DNA from: an uncultured bacterium
GTDB lineage: Bacteria; Calescibacteriota; Calescibacteriia; Calescibacteriales; Calescibacteriaceae
Assembly: GCA_938036315.1 (NCBI GenBank)
Contig: CALHPK010000024.1
Coordinates: 1 to 11,051, forward strand
Reading direction: 5' to 3'
Length of the DNA stretch: 11,051 nucleotides
Part shown: in pieces, positions 1 to 6,550 of the stretch
Layout: each line of letters starts with the position of its first letter
Position numbering within the stretch: the first letter of the stretch is position 1
Notes under the pieces: model-generated
Seen by the model: the letters and a program-made list of their open reading frames with translations, nothing else
What the model was told of the DNA's origin: nothing
The model's database searches: none
Made by a program: the position numbers and the translations under genes

Positions 1-157
1 AATAGCGCAGGTGCAAAGATCTGCGGTGATAGAGGCGAATATGGATGAGGAGGCTCTGAGGTTGACATCTTTACAGGTGATCCAGCAAAGCGCAAATGCT
101 ATGGTGGCAGTTGCAAGACTTACCCCCCAGCTGGTTTTACAGCTTCTCGGAGGGTAA
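1..157 (+). CDS. Flagellin, C-terminal end (5' truncated by window edge)
   Basis: This is the last 51 codons of a gene whose start lies outside the window; the reading frame begins at base 2 and ends in TAA at 155-157. Flagellin polymerises into the external filament after export through the flagellar type III apparatus. The visible peptide has the D0-domain signature of flagellin C-termini: an acidic ANMDEEALRLTSLQ segment, then QQSANAMVAVARLTPQ and a terminal VLQLLGG, equivalent to the usual 'Q(I/V)LQQ..xAMLAQAN..PQ.VL.LL' ending. The gene is followed by its own hairpin terminator, so it probably ends a transcript. A second flagellin gene begins about 10 kb downstream on the same strand, so the organism has at least two. 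The family call is firm; which paralogue it is cannot be told from the tail. Confidence 0.9.
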   Translation, partial: IAQVQRSAVIEANMDEEALRLTSLQVIQQSANAMVAVARLTPQLVLQLLGG

Positions 158-167
158 AAACCTTCAT

Positions 168-207
168 ATGAGGGTGGGGGCAATTCCCCATCCTCATTTC
201 TTCTTCG
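168..207 (+). terminator. Rho-independent terminator of the upstream flagellin gene
   Basis: ATGAGGGTGGGG (168-179) pairs with CCCCATCCTCAT (186-197), giving a 12-bp stem with one G-U pair and a 6-nt loop. The pyrimidine-rich tail TTCTTCTTC follows at once. It starts 11 bases after the flagellin stop codon. The tail is interrupted by C residues, so termination may be less than complete. Confidence 0.8.
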
Positions 208-433
208 TATAGATTTTCTCATCTGAACCATCCCAAAATTCTTACCATTTTAGAAAAAATTTCTAATTCCATACTTTTGAATCACCCTTTACCCGCTCGC
301 AAAGATATTCTATAAATTCATCTATTTATGTTTTGACTGAAAACTCACTTTCTGAGAAATTGGAGAGAAATAATAGCTACAATAAAATATGTGGTAATCA
401 GTAAAGAGGGGTAAATATTCATAAATTAACAAT
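208..433. other. AT-rich intergenic stretch before the radical SAM gene
   Basis: I find no gene here on either strand. It holds a small perfect inverted repeat, TTAGAAA/TTTCTAA (250-266, 3-nt loop), which lacks a T tract after it. A TTGACT hexamer lies at 333-338 and a TACAAT hexamer at 378-383, but their spacing (39 nt) rules out pairing them as one promoter. TACAAT alone could be a -10 for the radical SAM gene. An AGAGGGG purine run at 405-411 lies about 22 nt from the next start, too far for a normal ribosome binding site. Confidence 0.4.
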
Positions 434-1477
434 GTGAATCTGTGGAAGAGAGCTGAAAAATTTTTTTCGATAAAGAATAATTTCGATATCCGTTTCTTCA
501 GAAGCTTAAAAAAAGAAAGATTTGCAAATTTGATTCTGAATGTCATAGCTAGTAACTTTGGATGGGTTTCCGAAAAACTTTTACCGTTGAGCATTTTTAT
601 TGAGACTACGAAAGGTTGCAATTTTGATTGTATATTCTGCCTTGGTGGAAAAGATCCAAAAGCATTTATGAATTTTGAAATATATAAAAGAATTTTAGAT
701 ATCTTTGATAGTTCTCTTTTTGTATTTCCATACGTGCAGGCGGAACCTCTATTGAATAAAGAGATCTACACAATGTTGAATTACTCAGTGTCAAAAGGTT
801 TTATTACGAATTTATCATCAAATTTTTCTGTTGTAGATCCATGGAAATTGGTTATCACAGGTGTAGATGAAGTTTCCGCTTCTGTAGATTCTGCGGATCC
901 GGAGAAATTTAGAGCTTTGAGAAGAAACGGAAATTTGGATAAAGTTATAGATAATATAAGAAAAACCATTGAAATTAAAGCTAAGCTCAAGGTAAGATAT
1001 CCAGTAATTTCAATGACTACCATCGTTATGAAGCAAAAAGAAGATGAGCTCGACCAGATACTGAACCTTGGATTAAGTTTAGGGATAAAAAAATTTTACC
1101 TTCAAACATTAATTTTCAGAAATGGAACAGAGATTTCTCCCACATCTATTCCAGATATTGAAGCTGTCAGAAGGGCAAAGATGATGAAAAGAAAGTATAA
1201 AAATAGAGCAAAGGTATATGTTATATCTTACTATGATTTTGAAAACGGGGACGAGATATACAAATACTGTTTCTGGGCTTATATATCATTAGTAATAGGA
1301 ATAGATGGAGATGTATATCCTTGTTGTATGCTTTTCGATCAGAAAGACAAATCTTTCGGGAATATATTTGAAGATTTTGATGGGACTATGAAAAAAAGGA
1401 GAGAGTTTATAAAAAGATTCAGGATATATCCACCTGAATTCTGCAAAAACTGCAATTTTTATAAAAAAGGTTTATAG
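434..1477 (+). CDS. Radical SAM / SPASM-type enzyme, substrate unknown
   Basis: A 347-residue radical SAM protein. The cluster-binding motif is C62-x3-C66-x2-C69 (GCNFDCIFC), preceded by the usual IE-T-T-K-G strand. AEPLLNKEIYTML (from about residue 103) and SVDSADPEKFRALR (from about 150) match the conserved core of the superfamily. The C-terminal part has C279, then GDVYPCC (C297, C298), then FCKNC (C337, C340), typical of a SPASM/twitch domain that binds an auxiliary iron-sulfur cluster. Such enzymes usually modify peptides or proteins, but also other substrates. The start is GTG; an in-frame stop at 422-424 blocks anything longer, and the ribosome binding site is poor. It lies directly downstream of a flagellin gene, separated by a terminator, and upstream of htrA. 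No small precursor-peptide gene is visible beside it. Family firm, function unassigned; a role in flagellin modification is only a guess from position. Confidence 0.88.
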   Translation: MNLWKRAEKFFSIKNNFDIRFFRSLKKERFANLILNVIASNFGWVSEKLLPLSIFIETTKGCNFDCIFCLGGKDPKAFMNFEIYKRILDIFDSSLFVFPYVQAEPLLNKEIYTMLNYSVSKGFITNLSSNFSVVDPWKLVITGVDEVSASVDSADPEKFRALRRNGNLDKVIDNIRKTIEIKAKLKVRYPVISMTTIVMKQKEDELDQILNLGLSLGIKKFYLQTLIFRNGTEISPTSIPDIEAVRRAKMMKRKYKNRAKVYVISYYDFENGDEIYKYCFWAYISLVIGIDGDVYPCCMLFDQKDKSFGNIFEDFDGTMKKRREFIKRFRIYPPEFCKNCNFYKKGL

Positions 1478-1480
1478 GCT

Positions 1481-1525
1481 GGAGGAGGTATAGAATAGGG
1501 TTAGAGTTAGATTTAGTTAGATTTA
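1481..1525 (+). repeat. Orphan Shine-Dalgarno-like run followed by GTTAGATTTA direct repeats
   Basis: Three bases after the radical SAM stop codon is GGAGGAGGT (1481-1489), a very strong ribosome-binding sequence with no ATG, GTG or TTG at usable distance. It is followed by GTTAGA (1500-1505) and two exact copies of GTTAGATTTA (1506-1515, 1516-1525). The rest of the gap up to htrA holds no gene. It may be the remnant of a lost small gene or just chance. Confidence 0.4.
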
Positions 1526-1618
1526 AAGATACATCTCAAGATAATTTCTGGCAATTGAGAAATTATTGACAGGATGCATTAGATTTTTAGTTATCAGGAG
1601 CTGGGTAGGAGGTGATTT

Positions 1619-3178
1619 ATGGGTAACTTTTCAAAGATTATAGGGATCTCCTTAGTTGTTGGGTTAGTTTATCTTGCAGTCAAAAGTATATCCAAAGGAG
1701 ATTTTTTCTCAGCAGGGGCTCATTCCAAGTTAGAGTCGATTATTGAAAAAGGGAAAGAGGAGGGGAAGAAGCTTTTCGGGAGTACTTCGGAATCAGAAGA
1801 AAGTGCCCCACCATCTAAAGGTGATAAAGAGAGTCAGGTTAGAGAACTTCAGGGGCGGGGGTATATCCTTCTGCCTTCTGTTGCTGATGTGGTTGAGAAA
1901 GTCAGTAAGGGAGTCGTTAACATAAGCACAACACGAGTGGAAAGACAACCCAATCCTTTCTACTGGTTTTTTGGCCCGGGTCCCTTTCGTAGAGAAGAAG
2001 AAGAGTTCTTCAGAAGATTTTTTGGAGAACCTGAAAGGAGTATACCTTCCAGAAGCTTAGGATCTGGATTTATTGTCTCCCCGGATGGATATATAGTTAC
2101 AAATTCACATGTTGTAAGGGGGGCTCAGGACATAAAAGTGACAATGTGGGATGGTAAAGTGTTTGATGCTAAAATCATCGGAATAGATGAAGCTACAGAT
2201 ATAGCTATGCTGAAAATAGATGCTAAGGGCTTGCCTTTTTTAGAGTTTGGAGACTCAGAGAAGCTTAGGGTAGGGGACTGGGTTATTGCTATAGGTAATC
2301 CATTCGGGCTCGGTCATACTGTTACCTTGGGGATTGTTTCTGCCAAAGGGAGAGCCTTAGGTATAACAAGGTATGAGGATTTTATCCAGACCGATGCGGC
2401 AATAAACCCTGGAAATTCTGGCGGGCCCCTTATTGATCTTGAAGGAAAAGTTGTCGGGATAAACACTGCGATACTCAATCCCTCAGGAGCTGCTGTTAAC
2501 GCGGGGATCGGCTTTGCTATTCCTGCTTCACTTGCTTCAAAGATAGTGGATTCTCTTGCGAAAAGAGGTAAAGTTGAGAGAGCCTGGCTTGGTGTTTACA
2601 TCCAAGAAGTATCCCCCGAAATAGCTCGCGCTATGGGGTTAAAGGAGCCTATGGGGGCACTTGTTACTGAAGTTATGAAAAACTCTCCAGCTGAAAAAGC
2701 TGGAATAAAAAGGGGAGATATAATTATTGAGTTTGACGGAAAACCAGTTAAATCTTCAAGAGAATTGCCTATTATGGTATCACTTTCTCCTATCGGTAAA
2801 AAGGTTTACCTCAAAGTTATAAGGGAGAGCAAGGAGATAAAATTTGAAATTACCCTGGCACCCATGCCAGAGGAACAGCAGATTCGTAGCCAAGCTCCTT
2901 CGGAGCAAAGCGAAGAACAAGAACAAGGTGAGATATATCTGAAAAGCTTTGGAATTAGGATAAGAGACTCAGAAAAGGGTCCTCAAGTTGTGTCGGTCGA
3001 TCCAGGAACTCCAGGACAGTTTGCAAATGTGGCTCCTGGGGATTTAATAGTGGAGGTCAATAGAAAGGAGGTCAAGACAGCTAAAGAAGTTGCTCAAATC
3101 GTGGGTGATCAGAAATCTGTCCTGCTTCTCATAAATAGAGGTGGGAGATATATTTATGTTGTGATAAAGACAGGATGA
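1619..3178 (+). CDS. HtrA/DegQ-family periplasmic serine protease with two PDZ domains
   Basis: A 519-residue Do-type (DegP/DegQ/MucD-like) protease-chaperone that degrades or refolds damaged proteins in the cell envelope. A short hydrophobic segment near the N-terminus (about 7-21) has no obvious cleavage site, so it is probably a membrane anchor with the enzyme facing the periplasm. A polar linker follows (about 35-80). The trypsin-like domain has the full triad: H164 (TNSHVV), D194 (TDIAMLKI) and S267 (NPGNSGGP). The His-Asp spacing of 30 and the Asp-Ser spacing of 73 are close to those of DegP. PDZ1 spans about 321-413; PDZ2, about 440-517, is more divergent. The loop before the catalytic His is rich in Phe, Arg and Glu. 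The start is fixed by AGGAGGTGA (1607-1615), a near-perfect Shine-Dalgarno ending 3 nt before ATG. It probably leads the acpS-prenyl synthase-fli cluster. I give no symbol because degP, degQ and mucD cannot be separated here. Confidence 0.95.
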   Translation: MGNFSKIIGISLVVGLVYLAVKSISKGDFFSAGAHSKLESIIEKGKEEGKKLFGSTSESEESAPPSKGDKESQVRELQGRGYILLPSVADVVEKVSKGVVNISTTRVERQPNPFYWFFGPGPFRREEEEFFRRFFGEPERSIPSRSLGSGFIVSPDGYIVTNSHVVRGAQDIKVTMWDGKVFDAKIIGIDEATDIAMLKIDAKGLPFLEFGDSEKLRVGDWVIAIGNPFGLGHTVTLGIVSAKGRALGITRYEDFIQTDAAINPGNSGGPLIDLEGKVVGINTAILNPSGAAVNAGIGFAIPASLASKIVDSLAKRGKVERAWLGVYIQEVSPEIARAMGLKEPMGALVTEVMKNSPAEKAGIKRGDIIIEFDGKPVKSSRELPIMVSLSPIGKKVYLKVIRESKEIKFEITLAPMPEEQQIRSQAPSEQSEEQEQGEIYLKSFGIRIRDSEKGPQVVSVDPGTPGQFANVAPGDLIVEVNRKEVKTAKEVAQIVGDQKSVLLLINRGGRYIYVVIKTG

Positions 3179-3230
3179 TCACAATTGTTTAATTCATAAT
3201 TCATTAAGGAGTTTCAACTGAAAAATTCTG

Positions 3231-3596
3231 ATGATAAAAGGTATTGGGGTAGACATAGTGGTAGTTAGCAGAATAGGGGCAGTTTATAAAAGACACGGTG
3301 AGAGGTTCTTGAAACGGGTTTTTACAGAAATGGAACTTGAGTATATAAACAGAGCTCCCACTAAATTCTTTGAAAGAATGGCGAGCACGTTTTCAGCTAA
3401 GGAGGCTGTCTTTAAAACATTGAGATTATCAACCCCTATTATATTCAAAGAAATAGAAATCCTGAGAGTTCCTTCCCCAAAAGTTGTGCTTTATGGGAGA
3501 ACTTGGGAGCTTGCAAAATCTAATGGAATAGGTGAAATTTTTTTGTCTATAGCGCACGATGGGGATTTTTGTATAACTTACGCTGTAGCAGTTTGA
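3231..3596 (+). CDS. acpS: Holo-[acyl-carrier-protein] synthase
   Basis: A 121-residue AcpS, the usual length for the family. It transfers 4'-phosphopantetheine from CoA to the serine of apo-ACP, activating ACP for fatty acid synthesis in the cytoplasm. The Mg-binding residues are in place: D8 within GIGVDIV and E58 within FSAKEAVFKTL. The C-terminal LSIAHDGDFCITYAVAV matches the conserved closing strand of the family (S-I-S-H-D...YA.A). An in-frame TGA at 3219-3221 limits the start to the ATG chosen (or a CTG just before it). The only Shine-Dalgarno-like run, AAGGAG (3206-3211), is about 19 nt away, so initiation is probably weak. It lies 52 nt after htrA, and the prenyl synthase follows after 29 nt, so co-transcription is likely. 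Confidence 0.95.
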   Translation: MIKGIGVDIVVVSRIGAVYKRHGERFLKRVFTEMELEYINRAPTKFFERMASTFSAKEAVFKTLRLSTPIIFKEIEILRVPSPKVVLYGRTWELAKSNGIGEIFLSIAHDGDFCITYAVAV

Positions 3597-3625
3597 GAGA
3601 ATTCGGGGGAAAAGATAACCAAGTT

Positions 3626-4576
3626 ATGAAGAAACTTTTGAAGTCAGAAGTGGAATCTGGATTTGAACTCTTTCTCTCTAAAATTACCAAGAAGATCAAT
3701 ACATTTATACACAAAAATGTGGTCAAGGACACAGGTTCATTTTCTCCAAAAACATTCGAGATAGTGTCACTGTCTGTTGGAGGTGGGGGCAAAAGAGTCA
3801 GAGCAATTTTATCGTATATAATCTCAAAAATTCTCAAGATTCCTGATAGCATATCTTTGAAAATAGCGTATTCAATAGAGCTTTCTCATGCTTTTACACT
3901 CGTTCACGATGACGTCATAGATAAACCAGAATTAAGAAGAGGAGAGAAACCTATTTTTGCTCAATTCGGTCAGGACCTTGCTATACTCGGGGGGGATCTC
4001 CTTTTGCTTCTATCACTTGTGCCTATTTCTTCTTCATCTGAAGTTGTGAAGTTTTTTGTCCGGAATATGTCGGAGGTTGTAGAAGGACAAATCTTAGATA
4101 TCTTGTGGTCCAAGAATTTGTTAGATTATCAAGATAAGGAGAGGATGATTATTGAGATTCAAACAAAGAAGACTTCACACCTTTTTAGGATAGCTTTTGT
4201 TCTCCCTCTTTTGGTTTACGAATCTATCAAGAAGACTAACGATTTATCGAGGATAAAAAGGTTTAGGAGGGCGCTTAATTCTCTGGGGTTTCACTTTGGT
4301 TTGGCATTCCAAATAAAAGATGATATTATGGATATTGAGGAAGATAGGAAATCTCATAGTCCAAATATACTCGATGCACTTGGAAAAGAAAGAACATTGG
4401 AACTTCTCAGAGCTCATAAATCAAAAGTAGAGCATTATATCCATTTGTTGTCAAGGTTTATATCTACTGAGGATAAAAGTGCTAATTTTTCTATAGAATT
4501 GCTAAAATACTTTACAGATAAAGTTTTGAGCTATGAAGAAAATATACAAGACATTTCTCAAGATAAGGGAACTTAA
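3626..4576 (+). CDS. trans-Prenyl diphosphate synthase, probably short-chain, with a shortened active-site loop
   Basis: A 316-residue class I isoprenyl diphosphate synthase, which joins isopentenyl diphosphate to allylic diphosphates in the cytoplasm. Visible landmarks, counted from the ATG at 3626, are GGGKRVR (K56, R57, R59), the first Asp-rich motif DDVID (D95, D96, D99) with R104/R105, VEGQ (Q155), KKTSHLF (K182, T183) and FQIKDDIMD (D232, D233, D236). The fifth residue before the first motif is Phe (F90), a feature of enzymes stopping at short chains (C15-C20); medium- and long-chain quinone synthases usually have a small residue there. After the second motif the usual GKxxGxD loop is missing: only five residues separate DDIMD from the KSHSP that replaces K-x-T-Y-P. 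I chose ATG 3626, with GGGGGA at 3605-3610 upstream, over a TTG at 3569 that lies inside acpS. The 3' end overlaps fliJ by 44 nt. Product length is uncertain. Confidence 0.85.
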   Translation: MKKLLKSEVESGFELFLSKITKKINTFIHKNVVKDTGSFSPKTFEIVSLSVGGGGKRVRAILSYIISKILKIPDSISLKIAYSIELSHAFTLVHDDVIDKPELRRGEKPIFAQFGQDLAILGGDLLLLLSLVPISSSSEVVKFFVRNMSEVVEGQILDILWSKNLLDYQDKERMIIEIQTKKTSHLFRIAFVLPLLVYESIKKTNDLSRIKRFRRALNSLGFHFGLAFQIKDDIMDIEEDRKSHSPNILDALGKERTLELLRAHKSKVEHYIHLLSRFISTEDKSANFSIELLKYFTDKVLSYEENIQDISQDKGT

Positions 4577-4976
4577 TGAGAATCAAAAGAAAATAGAGCT
4601 TTTGTCAGCTATATCAAAAAGAACGGAAAAAGAAAAAGAATTAGAAGACCTGATTTCACAAAAGTCAGAACTTTATTCTAGGTTTTCCTCAGATATAGTA
4701 GAAGGAGTTCCGATATGGTACATAATGGAGTTTTCAAGCTACATATCTGCGATAAGAGATGAAGAAAAGCAGAAAGAGAAGGAACTCTCACAGCTTAAAA
4801 AATTTGAAGAGTTAAAAAGGCTGGATTACATCGAGTCCAAAAAGGAAAAAGATATTGCTCAGAAATTAGTTGATAAAAAAAGGATTGCTGAAATAAGGGA
4901 GATAGTGAAACAGGAGGAAAAATTTGCAGACGAACATGCTATTGTAAGAAAAACTATAAATTCCGAAGGCGACTAA
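4533..4976 (+). CDS. fliJ: Flagellar export protein FliJ
   Basis: A 147-residue, almost wholly helical, charged coiled-coil protein of normal FliJ length. FliJ is the cytoplasmic stalk of the FliI ATPase ring; it contacts the FlhA export gate and helps recycle chaperones. The N-terminus (MKKIYKTFLKIRELNENQKKIE) matches the family opening of a basic stretch, a hydrophobic residue pair and an 'IRE' turn. The C-terminal half has the long Glu/Lys helix ending KQEEKFADEHA, equivalent to the conserved '..E.K.LDE.A' of FliJ. Sequence conservation is low in this family, so position counts: it precedes a YlxF/MotE-like gene, fliK, flgD and flgE, as in Bacillus. The start lies inside the prenyl synthase gene, in another frame, with no clear Shine-Dalgarno, which suggests translational coupling. 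fliH and fliI, its usual upstream partners, are not here. Confidence 0.85.
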   Translation: MKKIYKTFLKIRELNENQKKIELLSAISKRTEKEKELEDLISQKSELYSRFSSDIVEGVPIWYIMEFSSYISAIRDEEKQKEKELSQLKKFEELKRLDYIESKKEKDIAQKLVDKKRIAEIREIVKQEEKFADEHAIVRKTINSEGD

Positions 4977-4984
4977 TATTTATC

Positions 4985-6499
4985 GTGATGGATAGGCTAA
5001 TAAAATTTATTAAATTGATGAAGTTGAAGAATTTGATGAAGTTGAAAAATGCAGTTTTTTTTGCGGGCTTGGGGTTTTCTGTACTGTGCATTTTCATTTA
5101 TGTCCAAGCCCAAGAGAAGACCGGAGAAGGTAAAGTAGGAGCCCCTATGAAATATCAGGGGTGCACTGTGATTTTCAAACCTTCACATCTTGAACAACTC
5201 GCACAAAACCTATTAAAAAAGGAAGAGAAACTTAAAGATAAAGAGAAAGAACTTACAAAAAAAGAAGTTTATTTGATTTCTCTTGAAGAGAAGGTTTCTG
5301 AAAAGCTCTCCCAAATTCTTAAATTCAGAAAAGAATTAGATAGCATAAGGAGAGAGTATTCTGAGAAAGTATCGGAATGTGTGCAAAATATAAAAAAACT
5401 GGAAGAACAAGTGGATGCTCTAAAATTTCAAAATAGAAATATCCTTTCCGAATGCGAGGATGAAAAGAAAAAAATCGAAGCGAAGCTTTCTAGTTTCTAT
5501 CAGGAAAAACTTTCAGATGCCGTAGAAAAAGCAGTTTCTTCAATCAGAAAAGAGAAGGATCTAGAGATAGAGAAATTGAAGAAAGATATTGAGGAGATAA
5601 GCAATCAGCTTCGTCTGTCAAGAATCGAGTGTAGTGAAAAGCTTCTTCAATCGGAAAAAAGTCTTCAAGCACAACTTGCTTCCTATGAAGCTGAGAATAA
5701 AAGACTGAAAGCTGAAAAAGAAAAATTGGAAAAGGATAGGTATGAGAAAGAAAAGTTGGTAAAAGAGAATGAAAGATTAGGAAAAGAGAATGAAAGGTTG
5801 AAAAAGGAACTCGAATCTCTGAAATCCGATATTAAAGTTTATCAGAAGGATTTGAAGGAGCTAAGAGATAAAGCCGAAAAGTTAAGTTTAGATAGCGCAA
5901 AACTAAAAGAAGAATACCAAAGGAATATTTCCGATCTTGTAAAATCTTACGAAGATAGAATAAAAAAACTTGAGGAAAGCAAGATAAAAGACATTGAGAC
6001 TTTAAAAAGTTCTTTTGAAAAGGCTATGGATACGATTATTAGGGGATACGATAAGCAAATAGAAAATCTAATGAAGATTCTGAAAGGACGCGAAGAAAAA
6101 GAGATGGGAGCGGTTAATAAAGAATCAATCGATAAGGAAAAGATAGAAACAGGAAAAGTTGGGATGGAATCTATGTCAAGGATTGTAGCAAGTGCTGTTC
6201 CCGAAGACGCCGCTAAGATAATATCTGTTATGAATGAAGAGAAGGCAGCGAGAATTCTCTCAGGTATTGACCCTCGCAGAGCTAGCAAGATTCTATCTCT
6301 GATTCCAGAGGATAAAGCCAAAAGGATAACAGATATTATGCTCGGGGTGGAAAAAAAAGAGCAGATAAAACAGGAAAATTTTTCCCCTTCCACACAGCCA
6401 CAGCAACGGCTCATTCCCCCCTCTTATGAAGAAAATCCCCCAGCTCCCAACATTGAAGAACTCATAGAAAAAAGAAGGAAAATCAGAAGAGAGATATAA
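4985..6499 (+). CDS. MotE/YlxF-like flagellar protein with a greatly extended coiled coil
   Basis: A 504-residue protein with a basic N-terminus, one membrane segment (about residues 23-42) and a very long Lys/Glu-rich coiled coil (about 65-375, including KENERLGKENERLKKELESL). A small helical domain follows at about 397-455, then a Pro-rich stretch and a charged tail. The helical domain (AVPEDAAKIISVMNEEKAAR, then GIDPRRASKILSLIPEDKAK) has the repeating pattern of the MgtE N-terminal domain found in MotE/YlxF proteins. The gene sits in the ylxF position between fliJ and fliK. MotE acts with motility proteins in rhizobia; YlxF is little characterised. Most relatives are about 200 residues, so this coiled coil is unusually long. 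Translation may start at GTG 4985 or at ATG 4988, the very next codon; no strong ribosome binding site is visible. Fairly sure of the family, not of the role. Confidence 0.75.
   Translation: MMDRLIKFIKLMKLKNLMKLKNAVFFAGLGFSVLCIFIYVQAQEKTGEGKVGAPMKYQGCTVIFKPSHLEQLAQNLLKKEEKLKDKEKELTKKEVYLISLEEKVSEKLSQILKFRKELDSIRREYSEKVSECVQNIKKLEEQVDALKFQNRNILSECEDEKKKIEAKLSSFYQEKLSDAVEKAVSSIRKEKDLEIEKLKKDIEEISNQLRLSRIECSEKLLQSEKSLQAQLASYEAENKRLKAEKEKLEKDRYEKEKLVKENERLGKENERLKKELESLKSDIKVYQKDLKELRDKAEKLSLDSAKLKEEYQRNISDLVKSYEDRIKKLEESKIKDIETLKSSFEKAMDTIIRGYDKQIENLMKILKGREEKEMGAVNKESIDKEKIETGKVGMESMSRIVASAVPEDAAKIISVMNEEKAARILSGIDPRRASKILSLIPEDKAKRITDIMLGVEKKEQIKQENFSPSTQPQQRLIPPSYEENPPAPNIEELIEKRRKIRREI
5015..5050 (+). 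repeat. Two tandem copies of an 18-bp unit in the 5' end of the MotE-like gene
   Basis: TTGATGAAGTTGAAGAAT (5015-5032) is followed directly by TTGATGAAGTTGAAAAAT (5033-5050), differing at one base. In frame they encode LMKLKN twice, just before the membrane segment. Each copy contains an in-frame ATG, so alternative internal starts would still keep the membrane anchor. Confidence 0.9.
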
Positions 6500-6515
6500 A
6501 AGGTAATTTTTTCGC

Positions 6516-6531
6516 TGGAACATTTTTTGCA
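6516..6531 (+). promoter_or_regulatory. Candidate sigma54 (-24/-12) promoter upstream of fliK
   Basis: TGGAACATTTTTTGCA matches the sigma54 pattern TGGCAC-N5-TTGCA with one change in the first element. The invariant GG (6517-6518) and GC (6529-6530) are exactly 10 nt apart. It lies in the only gap in the fliJ-flgE run longer than 35 bases. Hook genes are under sigma54 in several flagellated groups. The predicted start of transcription, about 6541, leaves a leader of only about 10 nt before the fliK ATG, which counts against it or implies leaderless-like initiation. Confidence 0.45.
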
Positions 6532-6550
6532 AGTAAATTACTAAGATAGA

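Noticed and set aside
250-266. TTAGAAA/TTTCTAA inverted repeat as an operator or second terminator
   Set aside because: It is short, all but GC-free and lacks a T tract; chance is likely in such AT-rich DNA.
1566-1596. TTGACA as -35 of an htrA promoter
   Set aside because: The hexamer is perfect, but no good -10 lies at 16-18 nt, and any start would leave a leader almost too short to hold the Shine-Dalgarno.
1743-1925. Short + strand open frame inside htrA
   Set aside because: It is out of frame with a well-supported htrA and its product resembles nothing recognisable.
3569-3625. Upstream TTG start for the prenyl synthase
   Set aside because: It lies inside acpS and adds residues with no family similarity; ATG 3626 has a purine-rich run upstream and a sensible N-terminus.
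5947-6414. 155-codon open frame on the - strand
   Set aside because: It lies fully within the MotE-like gene; the Ser/Ile/Phe-rich product is typical of antisense Glu/Lys coiled-coil codons, and there is no ribosome binding site.
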